Shown here piece by piece: positions 42,545-52,448 of a stretch of DNA of 64,000 bases (positions are counted from its first letter, which is position 1; each line of letters opens with the position of its first letter). This stretch comes from Armatimonadota bacterium (GTDB lineage: Bacteria > Armatimonadota > Zipacnadia > JAUWAU01), in assembly GCA_030601885.1 (NCBI GenBank), contig JAUWAU010000009.1, positions 1 through 64,000 of the forward strand, given 5' to 3'. The notes beneath the pieces were generated by a model, which did no database searches, had not been told where the DNA came from, and worked only from the letters and a program-made list of their open reading frames with translations. The position numbers were made by a program, and so were the translations under genes.

Positions 42545-45500
42545 CTACTCAATGATCGTGCCCAGCGTGATCGCCAACAACACAGGAATCGCCCGGTCTC
42601 CACGGCGCTGACCGCTGCCGTCCGTCGGGAGGACGAAGTCGATGGTCTCGATCTCGACGTCGGGTCGCGGATTGGCGGCCTGCATGCTATACAGTACTGC
42701 ATTCTGCCCCTCGACGTTCTCGATAGGGCTGCTCCAGGCGACCAAAGCGGCCTCGAGCACCTTCGGCTCTGCTTGCATCCAGTGCTCTACGTGCTGCTCC
42801 AGTATGACCGGGATGTCTGCGGTCTTGCCGTCGGCGTAGTGGAGGACGTATCGCGCGACTTCGGGCAAAGCGAAGGGGCGCTTGCTGGCGCCGATTCTCT
42901 CACGCTCTTCGTCCTTGATAGGCCTCGTCACACGCGCCGTCTGGAGGAAGAACAGGATCTCCGCTTTCCGGCCGATCTTGATGCCCTCCACCGCCTGGTC
43001 CAGCCCCTCCGGCGCGCTCTTGGCCCCGAGCATAATACAGTCGGGGACCGGGGCGGTCGCGTAGTCCACCGGGTGGTATCTGACATTCGCCAGCACTTGC
43101 TCGCCAACTCTGAAGTTGCGCAGGTCCTGGCCCTTTTTGCCAAACCACCCTGGCTTCCCCGCTCTTTCGGTCATGTACTGATTGCAGTGGTCCGTGATGT
43201 TGACTGTCTCGTATCGAACGTTGATGCCCGGGATCGCTACCGTGGACGTGCGCGATCCCGCGCCCATGTTCTGGAGGATGACGCCGAGCGCCCGGAGCTT
43301 CTTGTCGGCGTTGACCGCGTTCGGCTCCTCCTCGATGAACTTCAGTTGGTTGAGGAACACGCCGCCCTTGCCGCGCGGGTAGGCCACGAGGCCGCCGACA
43401 TTGTCGATGAATACCGCTCCGCGGGGCGCCTCGGGCCGGAGGAACTGCACGTTGTCGATGCCCACCAGACGAACGTCGGGGCGGTCCGGCCTCGTCTCGC
43501 GCCAGGACCGGAGGTGAAGCGTGACGGTCTTGTCGATTTCCCTCGGCCGGGGCAGCTTGACGGTCGTCAGAGCCGCCGAGTCCTCGAGCACCGCGCTGAC
43601 GGCGCTGCCCTCGTCGCCGTCGAAGATGATGTCGATGTCCTTGATGGTCCAGTATGCGGCGTTGTTCCAGACCCGCACCTCGGAGACAGTCTCGGGCCGA
43701 CGCAGGACGAACGTCAGGGGCTCAGCACCCTCCTCGGGGACCCAGATCTGCCGGATGTATCGCCAGAACTCGCTGCTCAGCATTCCGTTGACGAAGTTGT
43801 ATGGGTCCTTGTCGTCCATGATCGGCTCGTAGACGAATGGGTCCCCGGGACCATCGGGCATCTGGCAGAACGGCGCGAAGTCCCGGCCGTCCACCACGCT
43901 CGTGTAGACGTGCCTCGATATCCAGTAGAGGCCCTTCCATTTCGCAATGTACTCGTTGGAGTACATCGCCAGGTCGCGGTTACCCAACGTTGCGGCGAGC
44001 TTGTAGTGGGGATTCTCCAGCGTCACGCGCTCCAGGCGGAACGGGCGGAGCATGTGGTTCATGCCGACGAGCTTGTTGAACTCCGCCAGGGATTGCCCCC
44101 GCTCTACGCCGCAGAGCATGATCCAGCCGCCGGCCGCCTGGAATGCCCGGGCCTTTTTCTTCAGCCGATTCAGGTCAGCGAGGCTCTTCCCGGTGGCGTG
44201 GACGACCGCGATCCTGTACTTGTCCCGATTCAGGGCCTCTTGCAGGCTCTCGACGACCTCGGAGAGCACGCCGGTCTCCTTCACCTTGTCAGCCAGAAGC
44301 GCGTTCTCGGGAGCGTAGATCGCCACCACGCCCGTGGCCGGCTGGTAGCGTGCATACGCCTCGATGGCGTTGCGCAGGAGAATATCGGCAGCCGGGTCCA
44401 CGCGGAGCTTCGCGCCAACGCGGAGTTGGCACAACAGGATGATGCCCTGGCCGCAAGGCATCTCGATGAGTGCGGCGTTGTTGAGCATGTCTCCGCACTC
44501 CACCAGCGTCCTGCCGCCGCGGAGCGGCTTGACGTACACGTTCTTGTACGTGGGATGATCGCCGGCCCAGTCGATGAAGTCCTCTTTGTCGAGGTCCTTG
44601 AAGAGCGGCGTGCCGAGGGCCTTGGGATGCGCGTAACCGCCATAGTGCGTGGTTGTCTTGAGGGGCGCCGGTAGGTTGGCCCCAGCGGCCGGGACTTCCT
44701 GTTCGAGCACGATGACCCGTCCGCCCTGTGCCGCGAAGGAGAGGATGTCCTGGCCGAACGCCTCATCGGGCGTGAGCGTGTCGGGCCCGATAATCAACAG
44801 TCCGTTCTTGCCGTTCGCGTCCGCCAGCTTGTCGATCTTGTCGAACTTCGCGCCGATCTGTGTCAGGAAGCTCGCCAGCTTCCCGGACCTATCCAGGATG
44901 GTGATAGGGGCTTTGACCTGTATCGACTTCACAACGGGGAGGATCGGGATCGAGCGCACGTCCACGTAGTCCGGGGCGTCCGGGTGCGTGGCCTTCAGAG
45001 TGAGCAGTCCCTCGCGACGCCTTCTGGTCGCGGGCGGTCTGATAGAGAGGGCATATTCCCTGCCCAAACCGGGCTCTATCTCGAGATCGCCCTTGGCGCC
45101 GGCAATTCTGTTGCGCTTGATCTTGTACGTCCATTCAAACGTCAGTGGCGCGTCACTGAAGGTGTCGTTCATCACCTTGAAGAGCAGTTCGTTCTCCCGG
45201 CCGCCCGCGAGCCGATGTGTTTGCTTGCGCGGGATGACGCAGATGTCGCTGAAGATCTTCTGCGCGTCTTCGTACTTGCACAGGTTCATCCAGGGGAAGA
45301 AGCCGGCCACGCCGGCCCAGCGGTAGCCGCCATACAACATGCGGATGTATTTCGCCTTGCCGCGGTTGGCATAGTCCGGCCCGCGAAACACCTCGTCCCC
45401 GAGCACGTAGGATCCGTACCGCAGCTCGCCCGCATAGGCGCTCTCACCGACGACCCAGGGCTTCTCCCGTTTCCAGGGCCAGCGCCGGATCTTGGGAGCG

Positions 45501-47719
45501 TACTCGGTGAGGGTGTAGGCGTTCTCGGGGTAGTAGTTCAGGGAGCCCGCCGGATAATGCGGGTCGTTGATCTCCAGTCTTCCGCTGAGGTCGCCGGCGC
45601 CGCCGACGGTGTAAGGGCGAGTGGAATCGATCTTGCGAGCGGCCTCGATGACCTCACTCATCAACTCCTCGACCGTGTCGAGGTACGACCCGTAGATGTT
45701 CATGCCGGTGATGTAGACCAGCTCGTTCTCCACCTGGTAGAAAATCACGGACGGGTGATTCCGGTATGCGCGCGCGAGCTGTTCCATGTGACGGCGGAAA
45801 CCGTCCCACACGGGCTGGTTGGGGATCAGCACGGGCTCGCCGGTGTTCGGATCTTTCGTTCGCTTCCCCAGCGTGCGGCTGATGTACATGCCGTCTATCA
45901 TGGAGCAGAGGCGGCCCGGGATGCCGTTGCGGTCGTAGAACTCCAGGCGCTCCTCTCGTGTCGGCAGAAAAGCCGATGTCCTTCGGTTCTGGCTGAAGCG
46001 CGTGAATCTGTTGTTCTCCTCGCGGAATTGCTTGAGCCACTCGTCGCCGCTGAACGTCCTGCCGCGCACGCTTACCCAGTTCCAGAAGTTCCGCCGGACG
46101 CCGTTGATGTAGATGCCGGGGCCGTTGATGGTCACCTCGCGGAAACCGAACAGCTCCTCCTGCACGTCGATGGGTTTGCCGCCTTCGGAGATCGTGGTAC
46201 GGAGGCGATACAGGTCGGGATGCGGTTTGGGCCACCAGAGCTTCGGATTTTCCCACTCGGCGCACACGGTCAAGGTGGCAGTGTCGTTTGCCGGAACGGT
46301 GAGGTCCACTGGCCCGAACGTTTTCTCTACCTGGTCGTTCTTGTCGTAGACGGCTTCACAGAGCAACTGGAGCTGGCGCTCCTTGCTCGTTGTGTTGCGG
46401 ACCGTGACGTCCGCTTCGATGCGCTTCTTGGCGACTGAGGGCTTGACGAATACATCCTCCGTATAGGCGTTGCCAACGGAGACGAGGGTGACCGGATTGA
46501 CGATGCCATAGTCCACGCCGTTGCCATCGCCCTTGGTGCTGGGATAGATGGGCGCAATCCAAAACACCCAATCCTGCCTATCCTTGGGACGGTTCCGAGT
46601 GCGGTCGAGATCATCTGCCTTGCCGTAGTTCTCAACGTCTACAGCGTAGTAGGGGCCCTTCACAGCCACGGCGATCTCGTTGATCTTCCCTGGCTCTACG
46701 TATTCGGACACGTCGAGGTCCCACGGGATCCAGACTCCCCGGTGAGTGCCGGCAAGCTTGCCGTTCACGAACACGCTCACCAGCCAGTTGGTCCCGGAGA
46801 AGTGCAGATAGAATCCGCGTCCTCCGTGTGCGGCGGGGACATTCACGTTCGTGCAGTAAATGACCCGGTGGGCGAACACGGTCTCCGTTTTGTCCCAGAG
46901 TGACAGTGGCACCCGGATACCCATCCAGCGAAGCGGATACTCGTCTGGTGAGGGAATGGCCTGGACAGGCAAGTGGGCGTCTTTGTCCATGTCGAGATCG
47001 TCGTAACGGGCAACCTGCCACAGGCCACTCAGTTGAGCGCGAGTCCGGGCGGGAGAGGTCGGAGCGGGCAACTCGAACACCGTATTGGCGGCCTCTCGAT
47101 CGGTTTCCGAGTCGTAGGTCTCGCCGGGTTTCAGCCGACCCTCGGGGACGAATTCCCCCTTTGTGAGGGCGATGCAGTCGAGCGCCATGAGCATGCGCCC
47201 ACTACCGGACGGCTCGCGGTAACGTATCTCGAGGTTCGCGGGGCCTGCATTCAATGTTAGCGTGCCGAGCTGAAGCCATGCCACCTCCATCCAGTCGGCC
47301 AACTCCATCACGTTAGTCGTTGCTGCGTCATTTGAGACCTCAGTCCATTGCCCGTCGCCGATGCGCCACTCGAGAGGCGCCCGAGCCCATTCGAACCCGA
47401 CCCGCGCCCACAGTTGATACTGGCCGTCCTCCGGAATCCGCAGCCCATACCGAAGCAGAAAGCCCTCCGGCGGAACTGCCCCCTTGGCTTCCTCTGGACT
47501 CAGCGATTTCCTGATCCATTTCCCGTCCGACAGCAGCCCGGGGCGGCCGGTGGCCTCCGTCTCGAAGTCGGCGTTCGTATACGCCGGGCGCTCCGCTTCC
47601 GCCCACACGTAGATGGATGGCTCAGCGCCGTGACATGGCGACAGGAGCAAGAGCAGGAAGGACGCTGTCAACATCATGAAACCCAACTCGCGGCACCCGT
47701 GTCTGACGCACGCGGACAT
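42545..47719 (-). CDS. Very large secreted GH2-like multidomain glycosidase
   Basis: 1,724 residues; ATG at 47719 is preceded by GGGAGGAG. Signal about 13-30. Residues about 35-190 resemble a carbohydrate-binding or malectin-like module. About 230-360 is the GH2 sugar-binding sandwich (FYLHFSGTNWLVSVFVNGKLAGTHRG), and 410-530 an Ig-like domain. The TIM barrel is at about 530-870 with acid/base Glu in FYQVENELVYITG (near 665) and likely nucleophile in WVVGESAYAGE (near 759). About 850 further residues follow: a glutamine-amidotransferase-like fold without its active site (GLLIIGPDTLTP...GGRVIVLEQE) and two beta-sandwiches. Normal GH2 enzymes have 600-1,100 residues. It is fourth in the minus-strand operon, between the sulfatase and DUF1593 genes. 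Substrate unknown. Confidence 0.83.
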   Translation of the reverse strand: MSACVRHGCRELGFMMLTASFLLLLLSPCHGAEPSIYVWAEAERPAYTNADFETEATGRPGLLSDGKWIRKSLSPEEAKGAVPPEGFLLRYGLRIPEDGQYQLWARVGFEWARAPLEWRIGDGQWTEVSNDAATTNVMELADWMEVAWLQLGTLTLNAGPANLEIRYREPSGSGRMLMALDCIALTKGEFVPEGRLKPGETYDSETDREAANTVFELPAPTSPARTRAQLSGLWQVARYDDLDMDKDAHLPVQAIPSPDEYPLRWMGIRVPLSLWDKTETVFAHRVIYCTNVNVPAAHGGRGFYLHFSGTNWLVSVFVNGKLAGTHRGVWIPWDLDVSEYVEPGKINEIAVAVKGPYYAVDVENYGKADDLDRTRNRPKDRQDWVFWIAPIYPSTKGDGNGVDYGIVNPVTLVSVGNAYTEDVFVKPSVAKKRIEADVTVRNTTSKERQLQLLCEAVYDKNDQVEKTFGPVDLTVPANDTATLTVCAEWENPKLWWPKPHPDLYRLRTTISEGGKPIDVQEELFGFREVTINGPGIYINGVRRNFWNWVSVRGRTFSGDEWLKQFREENNRFTRFSQNRRTSAFLPTREERLEFYDRNGIPGRLCSMIDGMYISRTLGKRTKDPNTGEPVLIPNQPVWDGFRRHMEQLARAYRNHPSVIFYQVENELVYITGMNIYGSYLDTVEELMSEVIEAARKIDSTRPYTVGGAGDLSGRLEINDPHYPAGSLNYYPENAYTLTEYAPKIRRWPWKREKPWVVGESAYAGELRYGSYVLGDEVFRGPDYANRGKAKYIRMLYGGYRWAGVAGFFPWMNLCKYEDAQKIFSDICVIPRKQTHRLAGGRENELLFKVMNDTFSDAPLTFEWTYKIKRNRIAGAKGDLEIEPGLGREYALSIRPPATRRRREGLLTLKATHPDAPDYVDVRSIPILPVVKSIQVKAPITILDRSGKLASFLTQIGAKFDKIDKLADANGKNGLLIIGPDTLTPDEAFGQDILSFAAQGGRVIVLEQEVPAAGANLPAPLKTTTHYGGYAHPKALGTPLFKDLDKEDFIDWAGDHPTYKNVYVKPLRGGRTLVECGDMLNNAALIEMPCGQGIILLCQLRVGAKLRVDPAADILLRNAIEAYARYQPATGVVAIYAPENALLADKVKETGVLSEVVESLQEALNRDKYRIAVVHATGKSLADLNRLKKKARAFQAAGGWIMLCGVERGQSLAEFNKLVGMNHMLRPFRLERVTLENPHYKLAATLGNRDLAMYSNEYIAKWKGLYWISRHVYTSVVDGRDFAPFCQMPDGPGDPFVYEPIMDDKDPYNFVNGMLSSEFWRYIRQIWVPEEGAEPLTFVLRRPETVSEVRVWNNAAYWTIKDIDIIFDGDEGSAVSAVLEDSAALTTVKLPRPREIDKTVTLHLRSWRETRPDRPDVRLVGIDNVQFLRPEAPRGAVFIDNVGGLVAYPRGKGGVFLNQLKFIEEEPNAVNADKKLRALGVILQNMGAGSRTSTVAIPGINVRYETVNITDHCNQYMTERAGKPGWFGKKGQDLRNFRVGEQVLANVRYHPVDYATAPVPDCIMLGAKSAPEGLDQAVEGIKIGRKAEILFFLQTARVTRPIKDEERERIGASKRPFALPEVARYVLHYADGKTADIPVILEQHVEHWMQAEPKVLEAALVAWSSPIENVEGQNAVLYSMQAANPRPDVEIETIDFVLPTDGSGQRRGDRAIPVLLAITLGTIIE

Positions 47720-47795
47720 GGCAGCTCCTCCCCTGGCGCGAGCTACTTCGCCAGGTCGTGGGCGACATCTTGCCCGGTTTTTCCAGGCGGGCAAG

Positions 47796-49391
47796 TCACT
47801 GTTGCTTGTTGCGCGCCCCGCCCCTCTTCGCGGTCCGATTTTTCCTTTGCGCCGCCTTCACGACGTCATCGGGCAGCACGTTATGGCTGGACGCCCACGC
47901 CGCGTGGGCTTTTCGGAGTTCCTCGACCTTTTGCGGGTACCTCTCGGCGAGATCGAGCATCTCGGTGCCGTCCGCCTCGAGGTCGTACAAGTGCGACTTG
48001 CCGTCTCTGTCGTTGTAGTACTTCCATTTGCCCTGGACGACGGCCTGCTGCGCGTACAGGTCCCAGAAGAGGTGCTGGTGGCCCTCTCTCTGTTCGCCGC
48101 GGAATACCGGGAGCAGACTCTTTCCCTCCATCGGCGGGATGCTCCGCCCCTTGTACGTGGTTGGATACGCGGCATCGGCCATCTCCACACAGGTGGGCAT
48201 CAGGTCGATCACGTGGCCTACCTGTTGGGTGACTTCACCTCCGCGTTTGACTACCTCAGGCCAGTGAACGATGCAATGCGCCGCCGTGCCGCCCTCCTGC
48301 AGGCTCCCTTTGCGGCCGACGAAAGGCGCGTTCGCAAGGCCTATGTGCGGCCCGGCAGCCCCGTTGTCGGAGAGGTACATCAGCAGCGTGTTGTCCAGCT
48401 CTCCGAGCTCTCGCAGTTTGGCGACGATCCTCCCCACGCCTCTATCGACGATTTCCGTCATGGCGGCGATGGTTGCCATGTGCGAGGCGGCCTTCCGGCC
48501 CATTGCTGTCGTCACCGTGGGTTGCGGTTGCCATTGCTTGTTGACGATCCCTGAATCCACGAGCCGGCGACAACGCTCTTCGTGGAGCACCAGCCAGTCC
48601 CTCTGGTACGTGCCCGCGTATTTGGCGACAGCGTCTTTCGGCGCCATGACGGGCCCGTGGGGCGCCGTGTAGGGGACATAGAGGAAGAACGGGTTGCTGT
48701 CGTGAGCTCGTGCTTCTTCCATCCACCTGATGGCGTAGTCGGTGATGGCGTCGGTGGCGTAGAAGTCGTCGTTCTCGCCCACCGGGTACACGTCGTTGCC
48801 CAGCCGGAACGGTCGGCGATCCCAGGGACGGAAGTAATCGGTGGCGCCGTGGATCAAGCCGAAGAACCTCTCGAAGCCCCGGCCCAGTGGCCATTTTTCC
48901 AGTTCCCCCCGGGCCGGCTCGCCCTGGTCCGTCTTTCGCTCGCCGCCCAGGTGCCACTTGCCCGACATCATCGTGTGATAGCCCGCCTCGCGGAGCACCT
49001 CGGCGAGGGTCACGCACTGGTCGCTCATGTACCCCAGGTAGCCAGGATAAGGCGTCTCGTCCACGGGGCGGCACAGGTCTCCGGCGCCGACGGCGTGCGG
49101 GTACTGGCCGGTCAGCAGGGAAGCCCGCGTGGGGCTGCAGCGAGCGTTGTTGTAGAACTTGGCAAAGCGCAGTCCGGCGTGCGCGAGGTGGTCAATGTTC
49201 GGCGTTCGGATCTCGCTGCCGTAGCACCCGATATCGGAGAAGCCCGAGTCGTCCGTCATGATGATGACGATGTTCGGGCGTTTCACGGCCGCGGCAGCGC
49301 TCTCGGCCGCACAGGGCCGCCTCGGAAGCGCCAGCCCCGCCGCGCCGCCTGCAACTCCGGCAAGGAAACGTCGTCGGCTGATGCGACTCAC
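47796..49391 (-). CDS. Tat-exported family S1 sulfatase
   Basis: 531 residues with a GTG start at 49391. The twin-arginine signal is SRRRFLAGVAGGAAGLAL. The formylglycine motif CSPTRASLLTG has its modified cysteine at residue 85, the second signature is GYHTMMSGKWHLGG, and metal ligands are in MTDDSGFSD and YLSDNGAAG. It removes sulfate esters from carbohydrates in the periplasm after cysteine maturation by an anaerobic or FGE-type enzyme not present here. The basic C-terminus (KNRTAKRGGARNKQQ) is atypical. It lies between the GH2-like gene and an unknown secreted gene, in the same operon. Confidence 0.94.
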   Translation of the reverse strand: MSRISRRRFLAGVAGGAAGLALPRRPCAAESAAAAVKRPNIVIIMTDDSGFSDIGCYGSEIRTPNIDHLAHAGLRFAKFYNNARCSPTRASLLTGQYPHAVGAGDLCRPVDETPYPGYLGYMSDQCVTLAEVLREAGYHTMMSGKWHLGGERKTDQGEPARGELEKWPLGRGFERFFGLIHGATDYFRPWDRRPFRLGNDVYPVGENDDFYATDAITDYAIRWMEEARAHDSNPFFLYVPYTAPHGPVMAPKDAVAKYAGTYQRDWLVLHEERCRRLVDSGIVNKQWQPQPTVTTAMGRKAASHMATIAAMTEIVDRGVGRIVAKLRELGELDNTLLMYLSDNGAAGPHIGLANAPFVGRKGSLQEGGTAAHCIVHWPEVVKRGGEVTQQVGHVIDLMPTCVEMADAAYPTTYKGRSIPPMEGKSLLPVFRGEQREGHQHLFWDLYAQQAVVQGKWKYYNDRDGKSHLYDLEADGTEMLDLAERYPQKVEELRKAHAAWASSHNVLPDDVVKAAQRKNRTAKRGGARNKQQ

Positions 49392-49409
49392 TGCGATGTC
49401 CCCCTTAGC

Positions 49410-50897
49410 TCACGTGTACATGAAGTACACGGTCGCCTTGCAGTCACCACCCACGCGCACGCGGACCCAGTGCGCGCTGAAGCCCGCGGGGAACTCCTCG
49501 TGCACGTAGCCCTTGGGCGGCACCACCATCTCCCTGTATGTGTGCCAGGTGCCGTTGCCGAGGAAGTCAACCTCGATGGCGAACTTCACCGGCGCTCCGG
49601 CGTCGTGGCTGAGGTGCACGACCTTGTTGTCGAAGCCCGTCATGAGGAACGGATCAGAGACGTCGCCCGACTTCACGGGCGTCTCCCACCACACTCCGCC
49701 CCAGCCGGCCGGCTTGCCCATGCGCCACAGGTCGTCGATGTTCCCGAACCACAGGCCCGACTGGGGCTGCCCGACTGCTTTGTCGGTCTGGTCGCTCGCC
49801 ATCACGAAGAACCCCCGCCAGCAGCAGAAGTCCGGCACGATGCGCAGGTGCGAGGCTATCGGACGAATGCCCCACACGTGTCCGTCGTACGCGAAGGGCG
49901 GCAGGTCGTAGAACATGCCGTGGATGTCCATGATGTAGCGCTCGGTTTGGGCCGTGCGGATGCGCATCCACTCGGTGTTCCAGGAGTGGTCCCACGAATG
50001 GCTGGCCCTCGGCAGGCGGTACCGCAGCCACTCCCCGCGGCACAGCACGCGGAGGATGACGGATGCCCGGTCCCATCCGGTCGCGTAGAGGGTGCTGCCG
50101 TACTTGCCTCCGAGCCCGGCTGAGACCTCGATGAAGGGGTTGCGCTCGATAACGGTCCACTTCTTCCCGTCCCACTCTGCGAGCCGGCCGGCCCGGCGCG
50201 TGCCGAGGAACTCGGGCTCCTCGTACGTGTTGTTCGCCACCACCACCCGGCCCTGCGCGCTGTCGCCGCCCTTGAAATGGGCCTTGGCGCCCTTGGGGAT
50301 CTCCAGCTCCTTGACGAGGTTGAACAGCTCCGTTGCCTCGAGCGTGTGCACGTCTACCTCGAAGAAGCGCCCTTCCATGGTGAGGAAGTAGACCTTGTTC
50401 TTCGGGTCGGTGAGGTGAGGGATGGTGGCCGTGAGGCGGTGTTTCTTGAGCGCCTCGATGGTGCGGACGTTGCCGTCCGGGTCGATAGCGTGCGGGCCGA
50501 TGAACGCCTGGTTCGACGCCCAGTGCACCATACGGTTGGCAAACGTGCCGGTGACCGACGCTGGGTGCCGGCGCATCGTCATATCTTCGCCGATCTCGTA
50601 TAGCCCGAGGCCCTCGCCGCGGATGTGGGAGACGTACCCGATCGCCCACAGCTTGTTCCCCCAGGGAATAAGCGCTCCGATTCCTGCCTCGCTGTCGCTC
50701 CCGACGCCCTCGGCCATCACGGTCATCTGCGGGAAGACGCCGTTGACCTCAATTGGTCGTTCTTGGTCGCCGTTGGTGCTCGACGATGGACTTCCCATAG
50801 CGGTGCTTTCCCCTTGGGCCGCGACTGAGTACGCGGCCAGGATGAGGCATATCAGGAAAGGCACGACATGCCAGCCGCCTTTTCGATTGGCGTTCAT
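49410..50897 (-). CDS. Secreted beta-propeller-like protein of unknown function
   Basis: 495 residues from ATG at 50897, with GGAGGAAAGGTGG upstream. Signal peptide about 8-28. Regularly spaced short beta motifs (GNKLWAIGYVSH, NKVYFLTMEGRFFEVD, GRVVVANNTYEEP, STLYATGWDRASVI, HVWGIRPIASHL) suggest a five- to seven-bladed propeller, and a C-terminal beta-sandwich occupies about the last 100 residues. No catalytic motif is recognised. It ends 18 bases before the sulfatase start, so cotranscription is near certain. Perhaps a glycan-binding or glycosidase-like propeller. Confidence 0.7.
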   Translation of the reverse strand: MNANRKGGWHVVPFLICLILAAYSVAAQGESTAMGSPSSSTNGDQERPIEVNGVFPQMTVMAEGVGSDSEAGIGALIPWGNKLWAIGYVSHIRGEGLGLYEIGEDMTMRRHPASVTGTFANRMVHWASNQAFIGPHAIDPDGNVRTIEALKKHRLTATIPHLTDPKNKVYFLTMEGRFFEVDVHTLEATELFNLVKELEIPKGAKAHFKGGDSAQGRVVVANNTYEEPEFLGTRRAGRLAEWDGKKWTVIERNPFIEVSAGLGGKYGSTLYATGWDRASVILRVLCRGEWLRYRLPRASHSWDHSWNTEWMRIRTAQTERYIMDIHGMFYDLPPFAYDGHVWGIRPIASHLRIVPDFCCWRGFFVMASDQTDKAVGQPQSGLWFGNIDDLWRMGKPAGWGGVWWETPVKSGDVSDPFLMTGFDNKVVHLSHDAGAPVKFAIEVDFLGNGTWHTYREMVVPPKGYVHEEFPAGFSAHWVRVRVGGDCKATVYFMYT

Positions 50898-51005
50898 TCT
50901 CAGTGCCACCTTTCCTCCGCTCTCGTGCGTTCGTGGACTCCGCGCCAAGAGGACGACCCTCGGCTGGATGATGTCGTATAGCCCCGAGACCACCCCCGCG
51001 TCGCG

Positions 51006-52208
51006 TCACTTTTGCGGATCGAAGGACGGTATCTTGAGCTTCTCGCCGCCGCTGAGCGCCGATTCGTGGGCCACGATCCCCGGGGCCGTCTCCGCGACGG
51101 CCGTGTACACGTCGATGACCGGCTCGCGATCCTCCACCAGAGCCATAATGAACTCATGGGTCAGGAACGTGTGTGAATTCCCGTGTCCCGTCTTCACTCG
51201 CATGGGCTCTGGGAGCAGGTCCATGTAGTCCGGGTGCGCGGTCACGTTCGGCTTGCCCTCCTGCTTGACCACAAACGGCTGCCCGGCCCAGCTCGACATG
51301 AAGGCCGACATCGTGTCCCCGAACCACTGGGCGCGCTCGCCATGCGCGTGCAGGGTCCGCGAGCGGTTGCAGCGGCAGATGTTTCCTCGATCCGTTCTGA
51401 GCAGCGCAACGCCCGTATCGAAGGGGTTGTTGTACTGGTTGTTCTCGAATTCCGGATCGTCGTCCGGCCCCGCCCCCATGCATGATACCTCCACGAAACG
51501 CTCGCCGGTGACGCCGACCACGAAGTCCGTACAGTGCGTCGGATAGAGCATCGGCGGATAGCAGTGTCGCCACGTCGGCTTGCCCTGGTAGTACCAGAGT
51601 CTCTGGCGCTCCTTGCTTCCGGGGTCCATCGGGTGGTAGTACTCCACCTCGGAATACAGGATCTCGCCGAAGATCCCGTCCTGATAGAGCTGCCGCATGA
51701 GCATGGCCGGCGCGCGATAATGGCTCGTTTCCGCCATCATGTACTTGACGCCGTTGCGCTCCTTGGCCTCGATCAGCTCCTCGCACTCCTCCAGGCTCAT
51801 ACCCGCCGGCACCGCGGAGATGCAATGCTTGCCCGTGTTCATCACGGCGACGCAGTGGCGCACGTGATCCGGGGCTCCGGTGAACACGGCCACCGCGTCG
51901 ATATCGTCGTCCAGGATGAGCTTCTCGAGCGACTCGTGGGACTTCTCACACTTGTAGACCTTGATCAGGCGCTCGCGTCGGTCGGTGCGCAGATCGCTGA
52001 CCGCCTCGACGATGCAGTTGGGATCCAGGTGCCACTGAAACGAGGCGCCGAAGCCCCCTCCTACGATGCCCATGCGGATCTTCTTGTCGTATTGTGGACG
52101 CTGGCTGGCGGCCGGAGCGGCCGGCGAGGCGCGCGCTATCGCGGCGCCGAGCGTTGCGGCTCCGGTCGCGTGTAGGAAGTCACGGCGTGAGACATCTGCG
52201 CTGGTCAT
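51006..52208 (-). CDS. Tat-exported Gfo/Idh/MocA-fold protein lacking the EKP lysine
   Basis: 400 residues; ATG at 52208 follows GAGGAGGTG. Twin-arginine signal SRRDFLHATGAATLGAA. Rossmann motif IRMGIVGGGFGAS and a C-terminal oxidoreductase domain (HYRAPAMLMRQLYQDGIFGEIL) are clear. The usual catalytic segment CEKP is replaced by CISAVPAGMSLEE, so the lysine that these dehydrogenases use is absent. The protein may bind nucleotide but not oxidise sugars in the standard way, or use another base. It is the first gene of the eight-gene operon, next to the non-coding repeat region, and a contrast to the EKP-bearing paralogue at 33053-34348. Confidence 0.87.
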   Translation of the reverse strand: MTSADVSRRDFLHATGAATLGAAIARASPAAPAASQRPQYDKKIRMGIVGGGFGASFQWHLDPNCIVEAVSDLRTDRRERLIKVYKCEKSHESLEKLILDDDIDAVAVFTGAPDHVRHCVAVMNTGKHCISAVPAGMSLEECEELIEAKERNGVKYMMAETSHYRAPAMLMRQLYQDGIFGEILYSEVEYYHPMDPGSKERQRLWYYQGKPTWRHCYPPMLYPTHCTDFVVGVTGERFVEVSCMGAGPDDDPEFENNQYNNPFDTGVALLRTDRGNICRCNRSRTLHAHGERAQWFGDTMSAFMSSWAGQPFVVKQEGKPNVTAHPDYMDLLPEPMRVKTGHGNSHTFLTHEFIMALVEDREPVIDVYTAVAETAPGIVAHESALSGGEKLKIPSFDPQK

Positions 52209-52448
52209 CTCTCAGGGCACCTCCTCAGTGCGTGCCGAATCGTCAAAAGGGTGCGCTCTCGGCGTTTTTGGCCCTCCCGTGCAGTACCGATGTCCGTGAG
52301 TCATGCAATCCTTGCTGCCCCAGCCTCTGCTGCTGGCCCAGCCAAGTATGCCTGCCATCGCCGCTGTAACATTCTACACGTCAGCCTCTCCTCCCTACAG
52401 CGATTCTGTTCCGGTTGGCCCTTGTAGACATCCCTGGGCCACCCGCCC
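52209..52448. other. Intergenic leader of the eight-gene operon
   Basis: It holds the upstream region of the Gfo/Idh gene. I see no convincing -35/-10 pair or operator, and no gene. It borders repeat copy A. Confidence 0.4.
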
